Shown in pieces: positions 44,212 through 52,773 of a stretch of DNA of 64,000 nucleotides (position 1 is its first letter; each line of letters opens with the position of its first letter). The notes beneath the pieces were generated by a model. It saw only the letters and a list, made by a program, of their open reading frames with translations, searched no databases and was not told where the DNA came from. The position numbers and the translations under genes were made by a program. The DNA comes from Chitinophaga pinensis DSM 2588 (GTDB taxonomy: Bacteria > Bacteroidota > Bacteroidia > Chitinophagales > Chitinophagaceae): the NCBI RefSeq assembly GCF_000024005.1, contig NC_013132.1, positions 7,620,001 through 7,684,000 on the forward strand, given 5' to 3'.

Positions 44212-45341
44212 ATATTTTCTGCAATGGAATTATCTGATACCGGTATAATCGTGCGGATGTTGGTTGGTAAAGCTGATCCATATACAGCAGACATCTCATA
44301 CAGGATCATGCCAATTGTCTTTTTAAATGCTGATAATGTATAGCCCATCTGGCTGTTACTGGTATAGGCAGTCATCCTAATAAATCCATCGCTGACGGCA
44401 TACAGGGCATCCGTTTGTTGTTGCAGCCTGCTGTATGGGTCTATCTCGATGTCTTTCTCCATAAGAAATGCCACAATATCTGCCACCGTATCTTTTATGT
44501 TTTGAGGTGGCTGCGTGCCCCACGGGGCAAATAAGGCGTACTGTGCATCCAAATATCCCAGTATAAGGTTCGCCATCGTCTCCTGACGATGATCGGAAGG
44601 ACCTGCAGGCACATTCGCCTTGCTTTTCCCTTTGAGCAGGTCCTGCATCAGTTGTTCATGAATACCCTTCCATGATGCCAGTATTTCAGCAGAATATTCC
44701 CTCCCTTCATGTTGATTGATCATTGCTGCGTGATGTGCACAAAGCCAGATGCCATTCCCGATTGCATCTTCTCCCGCAATGCCCGCTTTGTCATATCTGA
44801 TGTCTCCTGCTTTCGTCCCCCTGATCAGACAAGCTTGTCCAGCTGGACGCGTATCTGCATGTCCGGCAAGTGAAGACCCCGATGTAAGCTGATAACATTC
44901 GGGGTAGCAGCAAAGATGCGCGGCACGATAACATAATTCATCAATAGTCGCCTGAGAAAAGGGCGACCTTGACGCAACCGGATCGGAAATAACCCCGGCG
45001 TCAGTAAGAGGTGCTATAACAATATGTTCAATGCTGTCCTGGTACGTTTCAATATATCTGTCCAGTATTTTCTCCAGATAGGGATGATTAGCCCGGGGTA
45101 ATTCTCCGTTCTCCTCATACAATAACCGCCTTAATGACGACTCGCCGGGAAAATGCTTCGTTCCGATATTCCTATACAGGTTATTGTCAATGTTGATCAG
45201 CACCTCTTTAATAAAATCACGCAGGGATGCCGCAAGTTTATCCCGGGAGTCCCCTTTTTTAAGTACAGAACAGATACGCAATATTTTCTCCTTTCGTACC
45301 TCGTCGATAATGATTTTAGCTTTCACGTGGGCGATTTCCAA
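44208..45341 (-). CDS. protein with degenerate HNH nuclease-like domain
   Basis: A 377-residue cytoplasmic protein, first of the three-gene operon. Residues about 1-120 form a helical domain of unknown type. Residues about 136-230 have the HNH layout often seen in defence proteins: CCYPEC (Cys144/145, Cys149), GQACLIRGTKAGDIRYD, NGIWLCAHHAAMI (Cys201, His203, His204) and ILASWKGIHEQL. Where family members have AAHI before the conserved IRYD/PRYD, this one has ACLI, so the usual first catalytic His is missing. It may bind nucleic acid without cutting, and could be a sensor. Residues 250-377 are helical. Function unknown. Confidence 0.7.
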   Translation of the reverse strand: MEIAHVKAKIIIDEVRKEKILRICSVLKKGDSRDKLAASLRDFIKEVLINIDNNLYRNIGTKHFPGESSLRRLLYEENGELPRANHPYLEKILDRYIETYQDSIEHIVIAPLTDAGVISDPVASRSPFSQATIDELCYRAAHLCCYPECYQLTSGSSLAGHADTRPAGQACLIRGTKAGDIRYDKAGIAGEDAIGNGIWLCAHHAAMINQHEGREYSAEILASWKGIHEQLMQDLLKGKSKANVPAGPSDHRQETMANLILGYLDAQYALFAPWGTQPPQNIKDTVADIVAFLMEKDIEIDPYSRLQQQTDALYAVSDGFIRMTAYTSNSQMGYTLSAFKKTIGMILYEMSAVYGSALPTNIRTIIPVSDNSIAENI

Positions 45342-45356
45342 TTATTAATGATAAGC

Positions 45357-45395
45357 TGACCGGTCAAATCCGGCCAGTGCTGGTCAGAACTGGTC
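45357..45395 (-). promoter_or_regulatory. TGGTCA/TGACC repeats upstream of the three-gene operon
   Basis: TGACCGGTCA (45357-45366) is a 10-bp perfect palindrome; CCAGTGCTGG (45374-45383) is a second one; CTGGTCA and CTGGTCT direct repeats follow at 45380 and 45390. They lie 16-54 bp upstream of the operon's first codon, where an operator or activator site would be expected. No clean TAnnTTTG box is visible on the minus strand. Confidence 0.5.
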
Positions 45396-45640
45396 TATTT
45401 TTTCTAAACATTCCGGGGTGTCGTTACTTTGAAATCAGAAAGAAGGATGGCACCTGATCATATACTTCGCTTGCTAAGTTAACAATTTATATGTTTTGGT
45501 GCGGCGCCCGTTCTTCAACTACAAACAGCGGCTGTGAAAAGTGTGTAGCGTTGCGACTTATCAGGGGATAGACAGTCCGGCAGGCCAACCGGATAGCAAC
45601 ACCTCACACAGCCTCAAATCTCCCCGATTATTTCTTCATC

Positions 45641-45708
45641 AGCAGCGGCATGAAGCCGTTACATCAAACTGTCCTTGCCGGACAGACCGGGACCGCCATG
45701 CCGCTGCT
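45641..45708 (+). other. long nested hairpin in the leader of the lipoprotein gene
   Basis: AGCAGCGGCATG (45641-45652) pairs perfectly with CATGCCGCTGCT (45697-45708); inside, CTGTCC (45669-45674) pairs with GGACAG (45680-45685). The structure ends 17 bp before the start codon at 45726. The leader from about 45440 holds no gene and has further short G/C-rich inverted repeats. Confidence 0.75.
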
Positions 45709-45725
45709 TTCTAAAACGCAAAAAA

Positions 45726-46133
45726 ATGAACTTCAAACTGATATTGGCCTTTGTTGCCATAATGACCACTCTCATGACCTCCTGCCAGAAAGGAGATGTA
45801 ATGCCTGCTCCTGCCAATCAGGGAACCGAAAGAGCCGAAACATTCGCTAATGCACGGCGTGGGGGTGATGATGATGACGATCCCATCATCATGCACAAAG
45901 TAGTAAGAAGCAACGGAACGCCTATTCCGCTGGCTGACGTAAAAATGATCGATGAGAACGAAACAGACAGTATCCAGCTGTCTACCAACCTCGCCGGTGA
46001 ATGCACATTCACCTTGCCAGGAAATGGAATCTTTCACCTCAAAATAAACAGTTCCGGCTACCAGGAGATCGATACGATGATCAATGTGGTGGACTCCTTC
46101 AGCGTAAGAGTGAATGAGCTGATCGAACAATAG
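45726..46133 (+). CDS. lipoprotein with carboxypeptidase-regulatory-like domain
   Basis: A 135-residue predicted lipoprotein: lipobox LMTSC, Cys20. A run of five Asp (GGDDDDDP) precedes a CarboxypepD_reg/transthyretin-like beta-sandwich (GTPIPLADVKMIDEN, STNLAGECTFTLPGNGIFHLKI, GYQEIDT). The start at 45726 gives the standard signal; the upstream in-frame ATG at 45675 lies inside the leader hairpin. Such domains often bind sugars or act as adaptors at the surface. A terminator follows at 46154. Confidence 0.8.
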   Translation: MNFKLILAFVAIMTTLMTSCQKGDVMPAPANQGTERAETFANARRGGDDDDDPIIMHKVVRSNGTPIPLADVKMIDENETDSIQLSTNLAGECTFTLPGNGIFHLKINSSGYQEIDTMINVVDSFSVRVNELIEQ

Positions 46134-46153
46134 TATCTTTTGTTCGCAGCACA

Positions 46154-46184
46154 ACGCCCCGGGACTTGCTTCCGGGGCGTTTGT
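46154..46184. terminator. bidirectional terminator
   Basis: Perfect 10-bp stem AACGCCCCGG / CCGGGGCGTT, 9-nt loop, then TTTG; it separates the lipoprotein gene from the converging LytTR gene. Confidence 0.85.
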
Positions 46185-46931
46185 CTATTCCTGTTTACCT
46201 TGCGTAATTTTCTTAAGGCGACTCAACACATTAAACTTGTACTTTTTACCCATCGGCACTTCATTCCTGTTCACAATAAGCGTATCATGTCTTATACTAT
46301 CAATACGATGAATATTGACATAAAATGACCGGTTGGTTTGTACGATCCACGGACAGGCAAGTTGAGCAACCACCTTATTCGACGGAAGCGAGATAGTATA
46401 CTCTTTATTCATAGCACAATACATAACCGTAGACATTCCGTCTGCTTTCAGATATAGAATATCGGCAAATAATACCTTCACATACTGATTATGCAGGTAA
46501 ATAAAAATACCATCCGAAACCCGGTCGTCCATTGGCTTAGGAGTAGCCGGATTACCCGCTGCAACAGGTTGATGAATGGCCATCTCAACAGCCTGTAAGA
46601 GCGCTATATCAGTATATGGCTTGCTGAGATAATTCTGTGGGAAAGCGATCATCGCATGTTGAAATACATTGGTATCCTGCTGCTCCGTTACAAAAATAAT
46701 GGGACTGTCATATTGCTTGCGGATAATACTGGCCGCAGAGATTCCATCAATTTTACCATCAAGTCCGATATCCATTAATATAAGATCCGGCTCATAAGTA
46801 TCCAGTGCATTAATAGCCTGCTCCCCGGATGTAACGACCATACAATCGTAATTCTTCCTGCTAAGTGTAAGCGTCATACTGGTACTTACAATAATTTCAT
46901 CTTCAACAATAAGTATCTTTTTCTTTTCCAT
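46185..46931 (-). CDS. LytTR-type response regulator
   Basis: A 248-residue regulator with receiver domain (Glu10/Asp11 pocket, phospho-acceptor Asp54 in LILMDIGL, Lys of LSKPY) and LytTR DNA-binding domain (about 145-245; ILYLKADGMSTVMYC, IVQTNRSFYVN). The ATG at 46931 (MEKKKILIVEDE) is chosen; a longer frame from 46988 would overlap the kinase gene. It starts 10 bp after the kinase stop codon and is its likely partner. Confidence 0.9.
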   Translation of the reverse strand: MEKKKILIVEDEIIVSTSMTLTLSRKNYDCMVVTSGEQAINALDTYEPDLILMDIGLDGKIDGISAASIIRKQYDSPIIFVTEQQDTNVFQHAMIAFPQNYLSKPYTDIALLQAVEMAIHQPVAAGNPATPKPMDDRVSDGIFIYLHNQYVKVLFADILYLKADGMSTVMYCAMNKEYTISLPSNKVVAQLACPWIVQTNRSFYVNIHRIDSIRHDTLIVNRNEVPMGKKYKFNVLSRLKKITQGKQE

Positions 46932-46941
46932 AACCTGGGGA

Positions 46942-48921
46942 TTAAACATTGCTAAAACGAATGCGATGAATAGTGATCTCATTTTCACGACAAGACAGCC
47001 AGGACGCTTTAAGTTGCTTCACCAGCATATCTACTAATAACAAACCAAGTCCGCTGCTTTGCATCCTGGCAGCCTGCACATCCCAGGCCAACCCGTCATC
47101 ACTGATAAGCAGAAGGTAGCCCTCCCCTTCTTGTCGCATTTGCACACGGATAGATAAATGACCGGCAACAGCAGGTTGACTGTATTTGTAGATATTCGTC
47201 AGCAATTCATTCGTAATAAGCCCTAAGGGAATCGCCAGATCTTCATCTAACAGGATGTCATCCACACCTGATATAACAGATGCCTGCCGCCCGTGGCCAT
47301 GAAACGCCAGCTCCACATTCTTTACTATCTCACTAATAAAAGCTTGCATATTGATATTACCGGTATAAGCCTGCCGGTATAGCAGATTATGAACAATACT
47401 GATAGACTGTACACGACTTTTACCCGCTTCAATCAGCGCGCGCTCCTTAGGAGAATCTACTGTAGCAGTCTGCAGATTCATAATATCTGAAATGATCTGT
47501 AGATTATTCTTCACACGGTGGTTGAGTTCTTTCATCAGCAACTCTGTGCGTTCACGGGCTTTTTTTCTGAGTTTGCCGGAAAGAAATAAAAGGTATGAGA
47601 CCACCAGCAGTAATAAGATAATGGTCCCCAGTAATAACAGGAATCTGTGCTGCATACCGATCTGCTGTTGCTGAATAATAGCATTCTTCCCTGCCAGTTC
47701 CAATTGCTGCTCTTTTTCTTCTACCCTGAAACGCGCATCCATGGATGCTATGGCCGTAGACATATCAGTATTGAACAGGCTATCTTTTAAACCCAATGCT
47801 ATCCCTGACTGTATTAAAGCATTAGCATAATCTTTCTCCTGCAAATAGATTTCTTTCAGCAGCAAGGTATTTTTCAGTCGTTGGTTCACATAGATAGATG
47901 CATCCGCAATTTTTGCCACATACAACGCCAGTTCCTTTGCTTTGGCGGTTTCCTGACGAGCCACATAAATGCGGATAAGACGGTTCGCAGATGTCATCCA
48001 GCCGTCTTTGTCCTTGTTTTCATCCCGCATACCTAATGCTTCCTGCTCATATTGTTCGGCCATGGTGTATTGTTCCATGCCAATATAAGCTTCCACGATA
48101 TTATCAATAGTAGTGACCACCGATCGCTTCGAACCCGCTTTCCTCTTTATTTCCAAAGCCTGCAGATAATATTGCAATGCACGTGCATATTCTCCTGTCT
48201 CCTTATACACGTTCCCTATATTGTTCAATGAACTCCCGATACCCGTACTGTCATTCAGCCCTCGCCGGATCGTCATTGCCCTGTTGTGGTACTGTAATGA
48301 CTCACCGGGCCGGTGCAGATCCTTCATGGTATTCCCAAGCGTATTATATGCAGTGGCCAGGTCTGCTGAGGTTTTCATCTTCTCCATCATACCGGCTGCA
48401 TCCATGGAAATACTGAATGCCTTCTCATAAGCGCCAATATTCTTATAAGCGATTCCCGTATTGACATTACCCTGAACGACACGCAAAGTATCGCCGATAT
48501 GTCTGAATAGTTTACCTGCCTGCTCAAAATAAATAATCGCACTGTCGTACGCCGACCTCTCAATCATAATAGAGCCTATGTTATTAAGCCCCATACCCTG
48601 ATTCTCCTCATCACCCGCATTTGCCGCCAATGTAACCACCTGCCGATAGGTAGACAACGCTTCATCTGTACTATCCATTTTCAGATATACGACGCCTCTT
48701 GTACGCAGACTTTCAAGCTGTCCGGAAACATCCCCTTGTTGTTTCGCAAATGCATATGCCCGCCGGATCGCAGAAAGCCGTACAGCGAACTTTTCCTTTT
48801 CGTTGTTTGCTGTTGACATTAACAGTTTAAAAGACTCACAATTGATCGGAACGTCTGTTTTAGTATCACGGCAGGCTAATAATGAAAGTGATAACAAGGC
48901 GAGGGTCCGGGGTAAAGACAT
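46942..48921 (-). CDS. TPR-containing sensor histidine kinase (HisKA_2)
   Basis: A 659-residue membrane sensor. Signal peptide with possible lipobox LLAC (Cys17); residues about 60-395 contain tandem tetratricopeptide repeats (for example AYNTLGNTMKDLHRPGESLQYH, SLNNIGNVYKETGEYARALQYY); a coiled coil precedes one membrane helix at about 426-447; KELNHRVKNNLQII at 465-478 is a HisKA_2 dimerisation motif with phospho-acceptor His468, followed by a HATPase domain (NELLTNIYKYS, LLLISDDGLAWD, GLGLLLVDML). It partners the LytTR gene immediately downstream. Confidence 0.95.
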   Translation of the reverse strand: MSLPRTLALLSLSLLACRDTKTDVPINCESFKLLMSTANNEKEKFAVRLSAIRRAYAFAKQQGDVSGQLESLRTRGVVYLKMDSTDEALSTYRQVVTLAANAGDEENQGMGLNNIGSIMIERSAYDSAIIYFEQAGKLFRHIGDTLRVVQGNVNTGIAYKNIGAYEKAFSISMDAAGMMEKMKTSADLATAYNTLGNTMKDLHRPGESLQYHNRAMTIRRGLNDSTGIGSSLNNIGNVYKETGEYARALQYYLQALEIKRKAGSKRSVVTTIDNIVEAYIGMEQYTMAEQYEQEALGMRDENKDKDGWMTSANRLIRIYVARQETAKAKELALYVAKIADASIYVNQRLKNTLLLKEIYLQEKDYANALIQSGIALGLKDSLFNTDMSTAIASMDARFRVEEKEQQLELAGKNAIIQQQQIGMQHRFLLLLGTIILLLLVVSYLLFLSGKLRKKARERTELLMKELNHRVKNNLQIISDIMNLQTATVDSPKERALIEAGKSRVQSISIVHNLLYRQAYTGNINMQAFISEIVKNVELAFHGHGRQASVISGVDDILLDEDLAIPLGLITNELLTNIYKYSQPAVAGHLSIRVQMRQEGEGYLLLISDDGLAWDVQAARMQSSGLGLLLVDMLVKQLKASWLSCRENEITIHRIRFSNV

Positions 48922-49282
48922 AAAGGGGTAGTTTACGGCAAGATATGTAAAAAGTTGAAACGGCAGACTCCGCGATTAGCTATTTTTTTAATTCTACACG
49001 TAATGTAATACATTGAAAATAAGACAGATATATCCACTTCATATAGAAGCACTTTGCTCCTCACAAGTTAGATCCCCCATCTTCAAAAGGTCAAATAAGC
49101 TATTCGGCAGGTGCAGAGAACGATATCAAAGCAATTATTCCATATTGCAGTGAGCAAATTTTTAACTCCAAACACCTGATATTCCCAGGTAGAATAATTG
49201 TGATATCGATTTTCAGCAGCAGCGGAGATAAGAGGTTGCACTGTAACTGACATCTGATTTATTACCAAACCGAAATCTTTTT
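48922..49282. other. 361-bp divergent intergenic region
   Basis: Separates the histidine kinase from the ABC transporter operon. AT-rich, with no open frame I support and no exact -7 box on either strand. Promoters of both units must lie here. Confidence 0.5.
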
Positions 49283-50143
49283 ATGCTGATCCAGTTGCTC
49301 AACGGTCTTTTCTGGGGTTCGCTGATTGCATTGATAGCCCTTGGTCTTTGCATGATATATGGACAACTGGGAATTATCAACCTCGCCCATGGCGAATGTT
49401 ATATGCTCGGAGCAGTCATCGCATTTTATGTTATCAGTATCACAGGGTCCTTTTGGTTGTCATTAATTATCGCGCCGGCACTGGTGACGATCCTGGGCTT
49501 ACTGATAGAGAGATTTGTGCTGCGAAAGATAGAACGGGACATCTCTGCAACCCTCATTGCTACCTACGCGGTTTCTCTTTGTCTGCAATATATCGTATTA
49601 TATTTCTTTGGAGGAGCCCCACAACGGATCGCAGATCCCATCGGCATTATATTCAATCTGGGCGGTACAGGGTATCCGGCTTACAGGATATTCATTATTA
49701 TCATGGCTTGTATCCTGTTTGCAGGGTTTACCTACTTTCTTAACTATACCAGGTATGGATTATGGGTGAAAGGCGCAGGACAGGACCCATACCTGGCGAA
49801 GGTATCAGGCGTTCCTATAAAAAGTATTTATTTAATCACGTTTGGTTTAAGTAGCGGCTTTGCCGCATTAGCCGGCGTACTGGCTGCTCCGATCACCGCC
49901 GTTGAATTCAGAATGGGGACAGATATCATTGTGCTTGCCTTCATGGCAGTCATCATCGGAGGCTTTGGAAGTCTGCAGGGCACATTTATAGCCTCCGTCA
50001 TCATCGGCATTATTGAATGTGAACTGACCTCCATTATGGAAGCTGCATATGCAAAAGTGCTGCTCCTGCTACTAACCTGCCTGTTTATCTTTTTCAGACC
50101 TGAAGGCCTCTTCGTAGTTCCCAAATCAGCAAGACGATTATAA
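49283..50143 (+). CDS. branched-chain amino acid/urea-type ABC permease (LivH/UrtB-like)
   Basis: A 286-residue inner-membrane permease of the HAAT family with about eight helices. GLNxGxLFWGSLIALIALGL-like start, IYGQLGIINLAHGECYMLGA (the family's EAA-like N-terminal motif) and GLSSGFAALAGVLAAPI, VIIGGFGSLQG are typical of LivH. It is the first gene of a six-gene operon, 1 bp before the permease-ATPase fusion. Substrate (branched-chain amino acid, urea or amide) cannot be read from the sequence. Confidence 0.9.
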   Translation: MLIQLLNGLFWGSLIALIALGLCMIYGQLGIINLAHGECYMLGAVIAFYVISITGSFWLSLIIAPALVTILGLLIERFVLRKIERDISATLIATYAVSLCLQYIVLYFFGGAPQRIADPIGIIFNLGGTGYPAYRIFIIIMACILFAGFTYFLNYTRYGLWVKGAGQDPYLAKVSGVPIKSIYLITFGLSSGFAALAGVLAAPITAVEFRMGTDIIVLAFMAVIIGGFGSLQGTFIASVIIGIIECELTSIMEAAYAKVLLLLLTCLFIFFRPEGLFVVPKSARRL

Positions 50144-50144
50144 A

Positions 50145-51992
50145 ATGCATACAGTCAGAACCTATATTCCATTTTTTCTGTTGTTCATTCCGTTGACAGC
50201 TGGTGCATTTGCCAATGCATATTTCCAGTCATTTATCATGGAAATATTTATCTGGTCACTATTCGCGATGTCATTCAACATCATTTATGGCTATACAGGG
50301 CTGTTGAGTTTTGGCGTCTCTCTTTTTTTTGGCGCAGGCTGTTACGGCTTTGCCCTATCGCTGATACACTGGCAACTTTCAATCCCGGGCGCCCTCCTTT
50401 TTGCTATTGCACTGACAACCGCTTTGGCCACCCTGACAGGTTTGCTCGTCCTTAAAATCAGAAGTCACTATTTTGTAATCGTATCAGTATTGCTTACATT
50501 GATACCGTTCTACCTCGCCAATCATTTCCCACAGATTACAGGAGGAGACGATGGCATTTCAGTTCAGTTATCAGATAAGCTTATTCCTGGTACAGGTCTG
50601 TCCCCCTATAACCCCAGGCATATGTATTGGACGGTTTGTTCACTTGCCATCCTCGTCCTTTTCCTTTGTTACAGATTTCTGAAATCTCCGGTCGGCCTTA
50701 TCTTAAAAGGTCTGCGCGAGAACGAAGTACGTGCACAGTTTTTAGGCTACAATACACATAGGTACCAGTTCCTGGCGTATATCGTCAGTGCTGTTCTTGC
50801 CGGCATTGCCGGCAGCTTATATGTGCTCGCATTCAAGTATACCAGCAGCATCTTCTTTCTCTGGAGTTTATCCGGGGAGGCTATCATCTGGACAATATCC
50901 GGTGGAAGAGGTACTTTCCTCGGACCTTTTATCGGCACTGCCGGATTCCTTTTATTTAAAGACGAATTGAGCAGCCGGGTTGAATATTATCCGCTGATAG
51001 TAGGCATCTGCCTGATCCTCCTGATCAGGTACCGAAAGAATGGTCTCATGGGCATGATCCCCCTACCCCCCGGATGGATAAACAATTACGCCGGAAAAAG
51101 ACAGCTGACACAGCCAGCCACCACCGCCCCTCCATCACCATCCAATAATACAGGATTGCATTTTATTCTTTCCACAGATGACCTGGGCATTTCCTTCGAT
51201 GGCATGAAAGCCGTTAAAGGAGTAACACTGGAACTCTCCTGCCGTGAAATAAAAATAAAAACAAATACACCCTCCGGTACGGAATGGTTTCTTAAAGAGA
51301 ACAATAATGAACATTTCCCCTGCCTGACGATGATAGGATTAAACGGCGCCGGCAAAACAACCTTATTCAATATCCTGAGTGGTGTGTATACCAAGGCGCA
51401 TGGCCAGATGAAATTGCTGAACGAAGAGCTGTTTGTCAAAGAAAAAGGCTATTCAAAAATCAAATACAGTCAACACGAGATCGTTGAAAAAGGACTGACA
51501 AGAACCTTTCAGCAGGTACAACTATTCCCCGAACTGACAGTACTTGAAAATTTTCAGATTGCCGCGCAGGCAAAGATCAATAAATGGGATTATAGCACTG
51601 ACAGAGAACAGGCAGCACAGCGTCTTACAATCGTCGAAGAAATCATTTCACTGGTCAATCTGACGGAAGAAAAATACACAGCAGCACAACATCTTTCCTA
51701 CGGCAGACAAAAAATGCTCGACATAGGACTCTCTATTGCATCTGGCGGTCAGATATTATTACTGGACGAACCAACGGCAGGTGTAAGCCCACATGAAATA
51801 GTACTCATAACGAATCTCCTGTTAAGATTGTCATCAACACATACGCTCATTTTGATAGAGCACGACCTGGAGGTGGTACGAAAACTGGGCTTCACCACCT
51901 GCTTTATGGCAGATGGTGAGATTATAGCAGCTGGTCCCCCTGATCAGATCTTTCAGTTAAACTATGTAAAAGAGAAGTTCTATGCCTCCTGA
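50145..51992 (+). CDS. LivM-LivG fusion: ABC permease joined to ABC ATPase
   Basis: A 615-residue fusion. Residues 1 to about 305 are a LivM-type permease (NIIYGYTGLLSFGVSLFFGAG, GLRENEVRAQFLGYN, LAGIAGSLYVLAF). Residues about 335-615 are a LivG-type ATPase: Walker A GLNGAGKT (398-405), signature LSYGRQKMLDIGL, Walker B LLLDEPTAG near 540, and the H-loop in LIEHDLEVV. An extra segment of about 25 residues (SCREIKIKTNTPSGTEWFLK onward) separates the first strand from Walker A, which is unusual. It overlaps the LivF gene by 11 bp. Confidence 0.9.
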   Translation: MHTVRTYIPFFLLFIPLTAGAFANAYFQSFIMEIFIWSLFAMSFNIIYGYTGLLSFGVSLFFGAGCYGFALSLIHWQLSIPGALLFAIALTTALATLTGLLVLKIRSHYFVIVSVLLTLIPFYLANHFPQITGGDDGISVQLSDKLIPGTGLSPYNPRHMYWTVCSLAILVLFLCYRFLKSPVGLILKGLRENEVRAQFLGYNTHRYQFLAYIVSAVLAGIAGSLYVLAFKYTSSIFFLWSLSGEAIIWTISGGRGTFLGPFIGTAGFLLFKDELSSRVEYYPLIVGICLILLIRYRKNGLMGMIPLPPGWINNYAGKRQLTQPATTAPPSPSNNTGLHFILSTDDLGISFDGMKAVKGVTLELSCREIKIKTNTPSGTEWFLKENNNEHFPCLTMIGLNGAGKTTLFNILSGVYTKAHGQMKLLNEELFVKEKGYSKIKYSQHEIVEKGLTRTFQQVQLFPELTVLENFQIAAQAKINKWDYSTDREQAAQRLTIVEEIISLVNLTEEKYTAAQHLSYGRQKMLDIGLSIASGGQILLLDEPTAGVSPHEIVLITNLLLRLSSTHTLILIEHDLEVVRKLGFTTCFMADGEIIAAGPPDQIFQLNYVKEKFYAS

Positions 51993-52773
51993 GAATGTCT
52001 TATTACTTGCAGAAAATATCTCCGCAGGATATGAAAAATTAAAGATCCTGGATGATGTCTCTTTTACAGTTGGCAGCGGACAACTGCTGGCATTGATAGG
52101 AAGAAACGGAGCAGGTAAATCGACCTTGTTCAATGTCATTGCCGGCATCACCGATAAATGGGAAGGCCGCGTTGTCATAAATCAGCTGGACATCACCAAC
52201 AGAACTTCTCATTTTATCTACCAGCATGGTATTTCTTATATGCCGCAGGGAGGCAGGATCTTCAACCAGCTGACAGTGCTGGAAAATCTTCTTTTCAATG
52301 TAAAAGGAAATACCATCAGGAAGCAAAATATAGTAGCAGTCATAGAAAAGGTGATCGCCCAACATGCACCCGTCTTATGGGAACATTTCAGGAACAGGAT
52401 ATTACCCAGGATGAACAGGAACGCCGGTTGCCTCAGTGGTGGTGAACGCCAGGCAGTATCATTGATCCGGACAATCATCAACGACAGCCCCGTTTATTTC
52501 TTTGATGAACCCACCAGCGGACTCTCACTACCTGTAATGACAGAACTGCAAAAACTATTGCATGAAAAATCGAAAGCAGGATGCGCCATCGTGTTTATCG
52601 AACAAAAGATTAACTGGTCTCTGAGCATGTGTAATAAGGTAATGGTAATGCAAAGAGGCCGGCTCGTATACACAGGCGAACCTGATTACCTCCTCAACAA
52701 CGAAACAGTATTATCCGGCCTGCTGGGCGCAGTTCCGGAGAATCAACCTAACAACAAAATCCTCCATATATGA
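51982..52773 (+). CDS. branched-chain amino acid/urea-type ABC ATPase (LivF-like)
   Basis: A 263-residue ATPase: Walker A GRNGAGKST (40-48), signature LSGGERQAVSLIR, Walker B YFFDEPTSGLS and H-region IVFIEQKI. In the latter the usual His is replaced (EQKI rather than EHNL), as is common in LivF proteins that have Gln. It pairs with the ATPase half of the preceding fusion. It overlaps the binding-protein gene by 4 bp. Confidence 0.9.
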   Translation: MPPENVLLLAENISAGYEKLKILDDVSFTVGSGQLLALIGRNGAGKSTLFNVIAGITDKWEGRVVINQLDITNRTSHFIYQHGISYMPQGGRIFNQLTVLENLLFNVKGNTIRKQNIVAVIEKVIAQHAPVLWEHFRNRILPRMNRNAGCLSGGERQAVSLIRTIINDSPVYFFDEPTSGLSLPVMTELQKLLHEKSKAGCAIVFIEQKINWSLSMCNKVMVMQRGRLVYTGEPDYLLNNETVLSGLLGAVPENQPNNKILHI

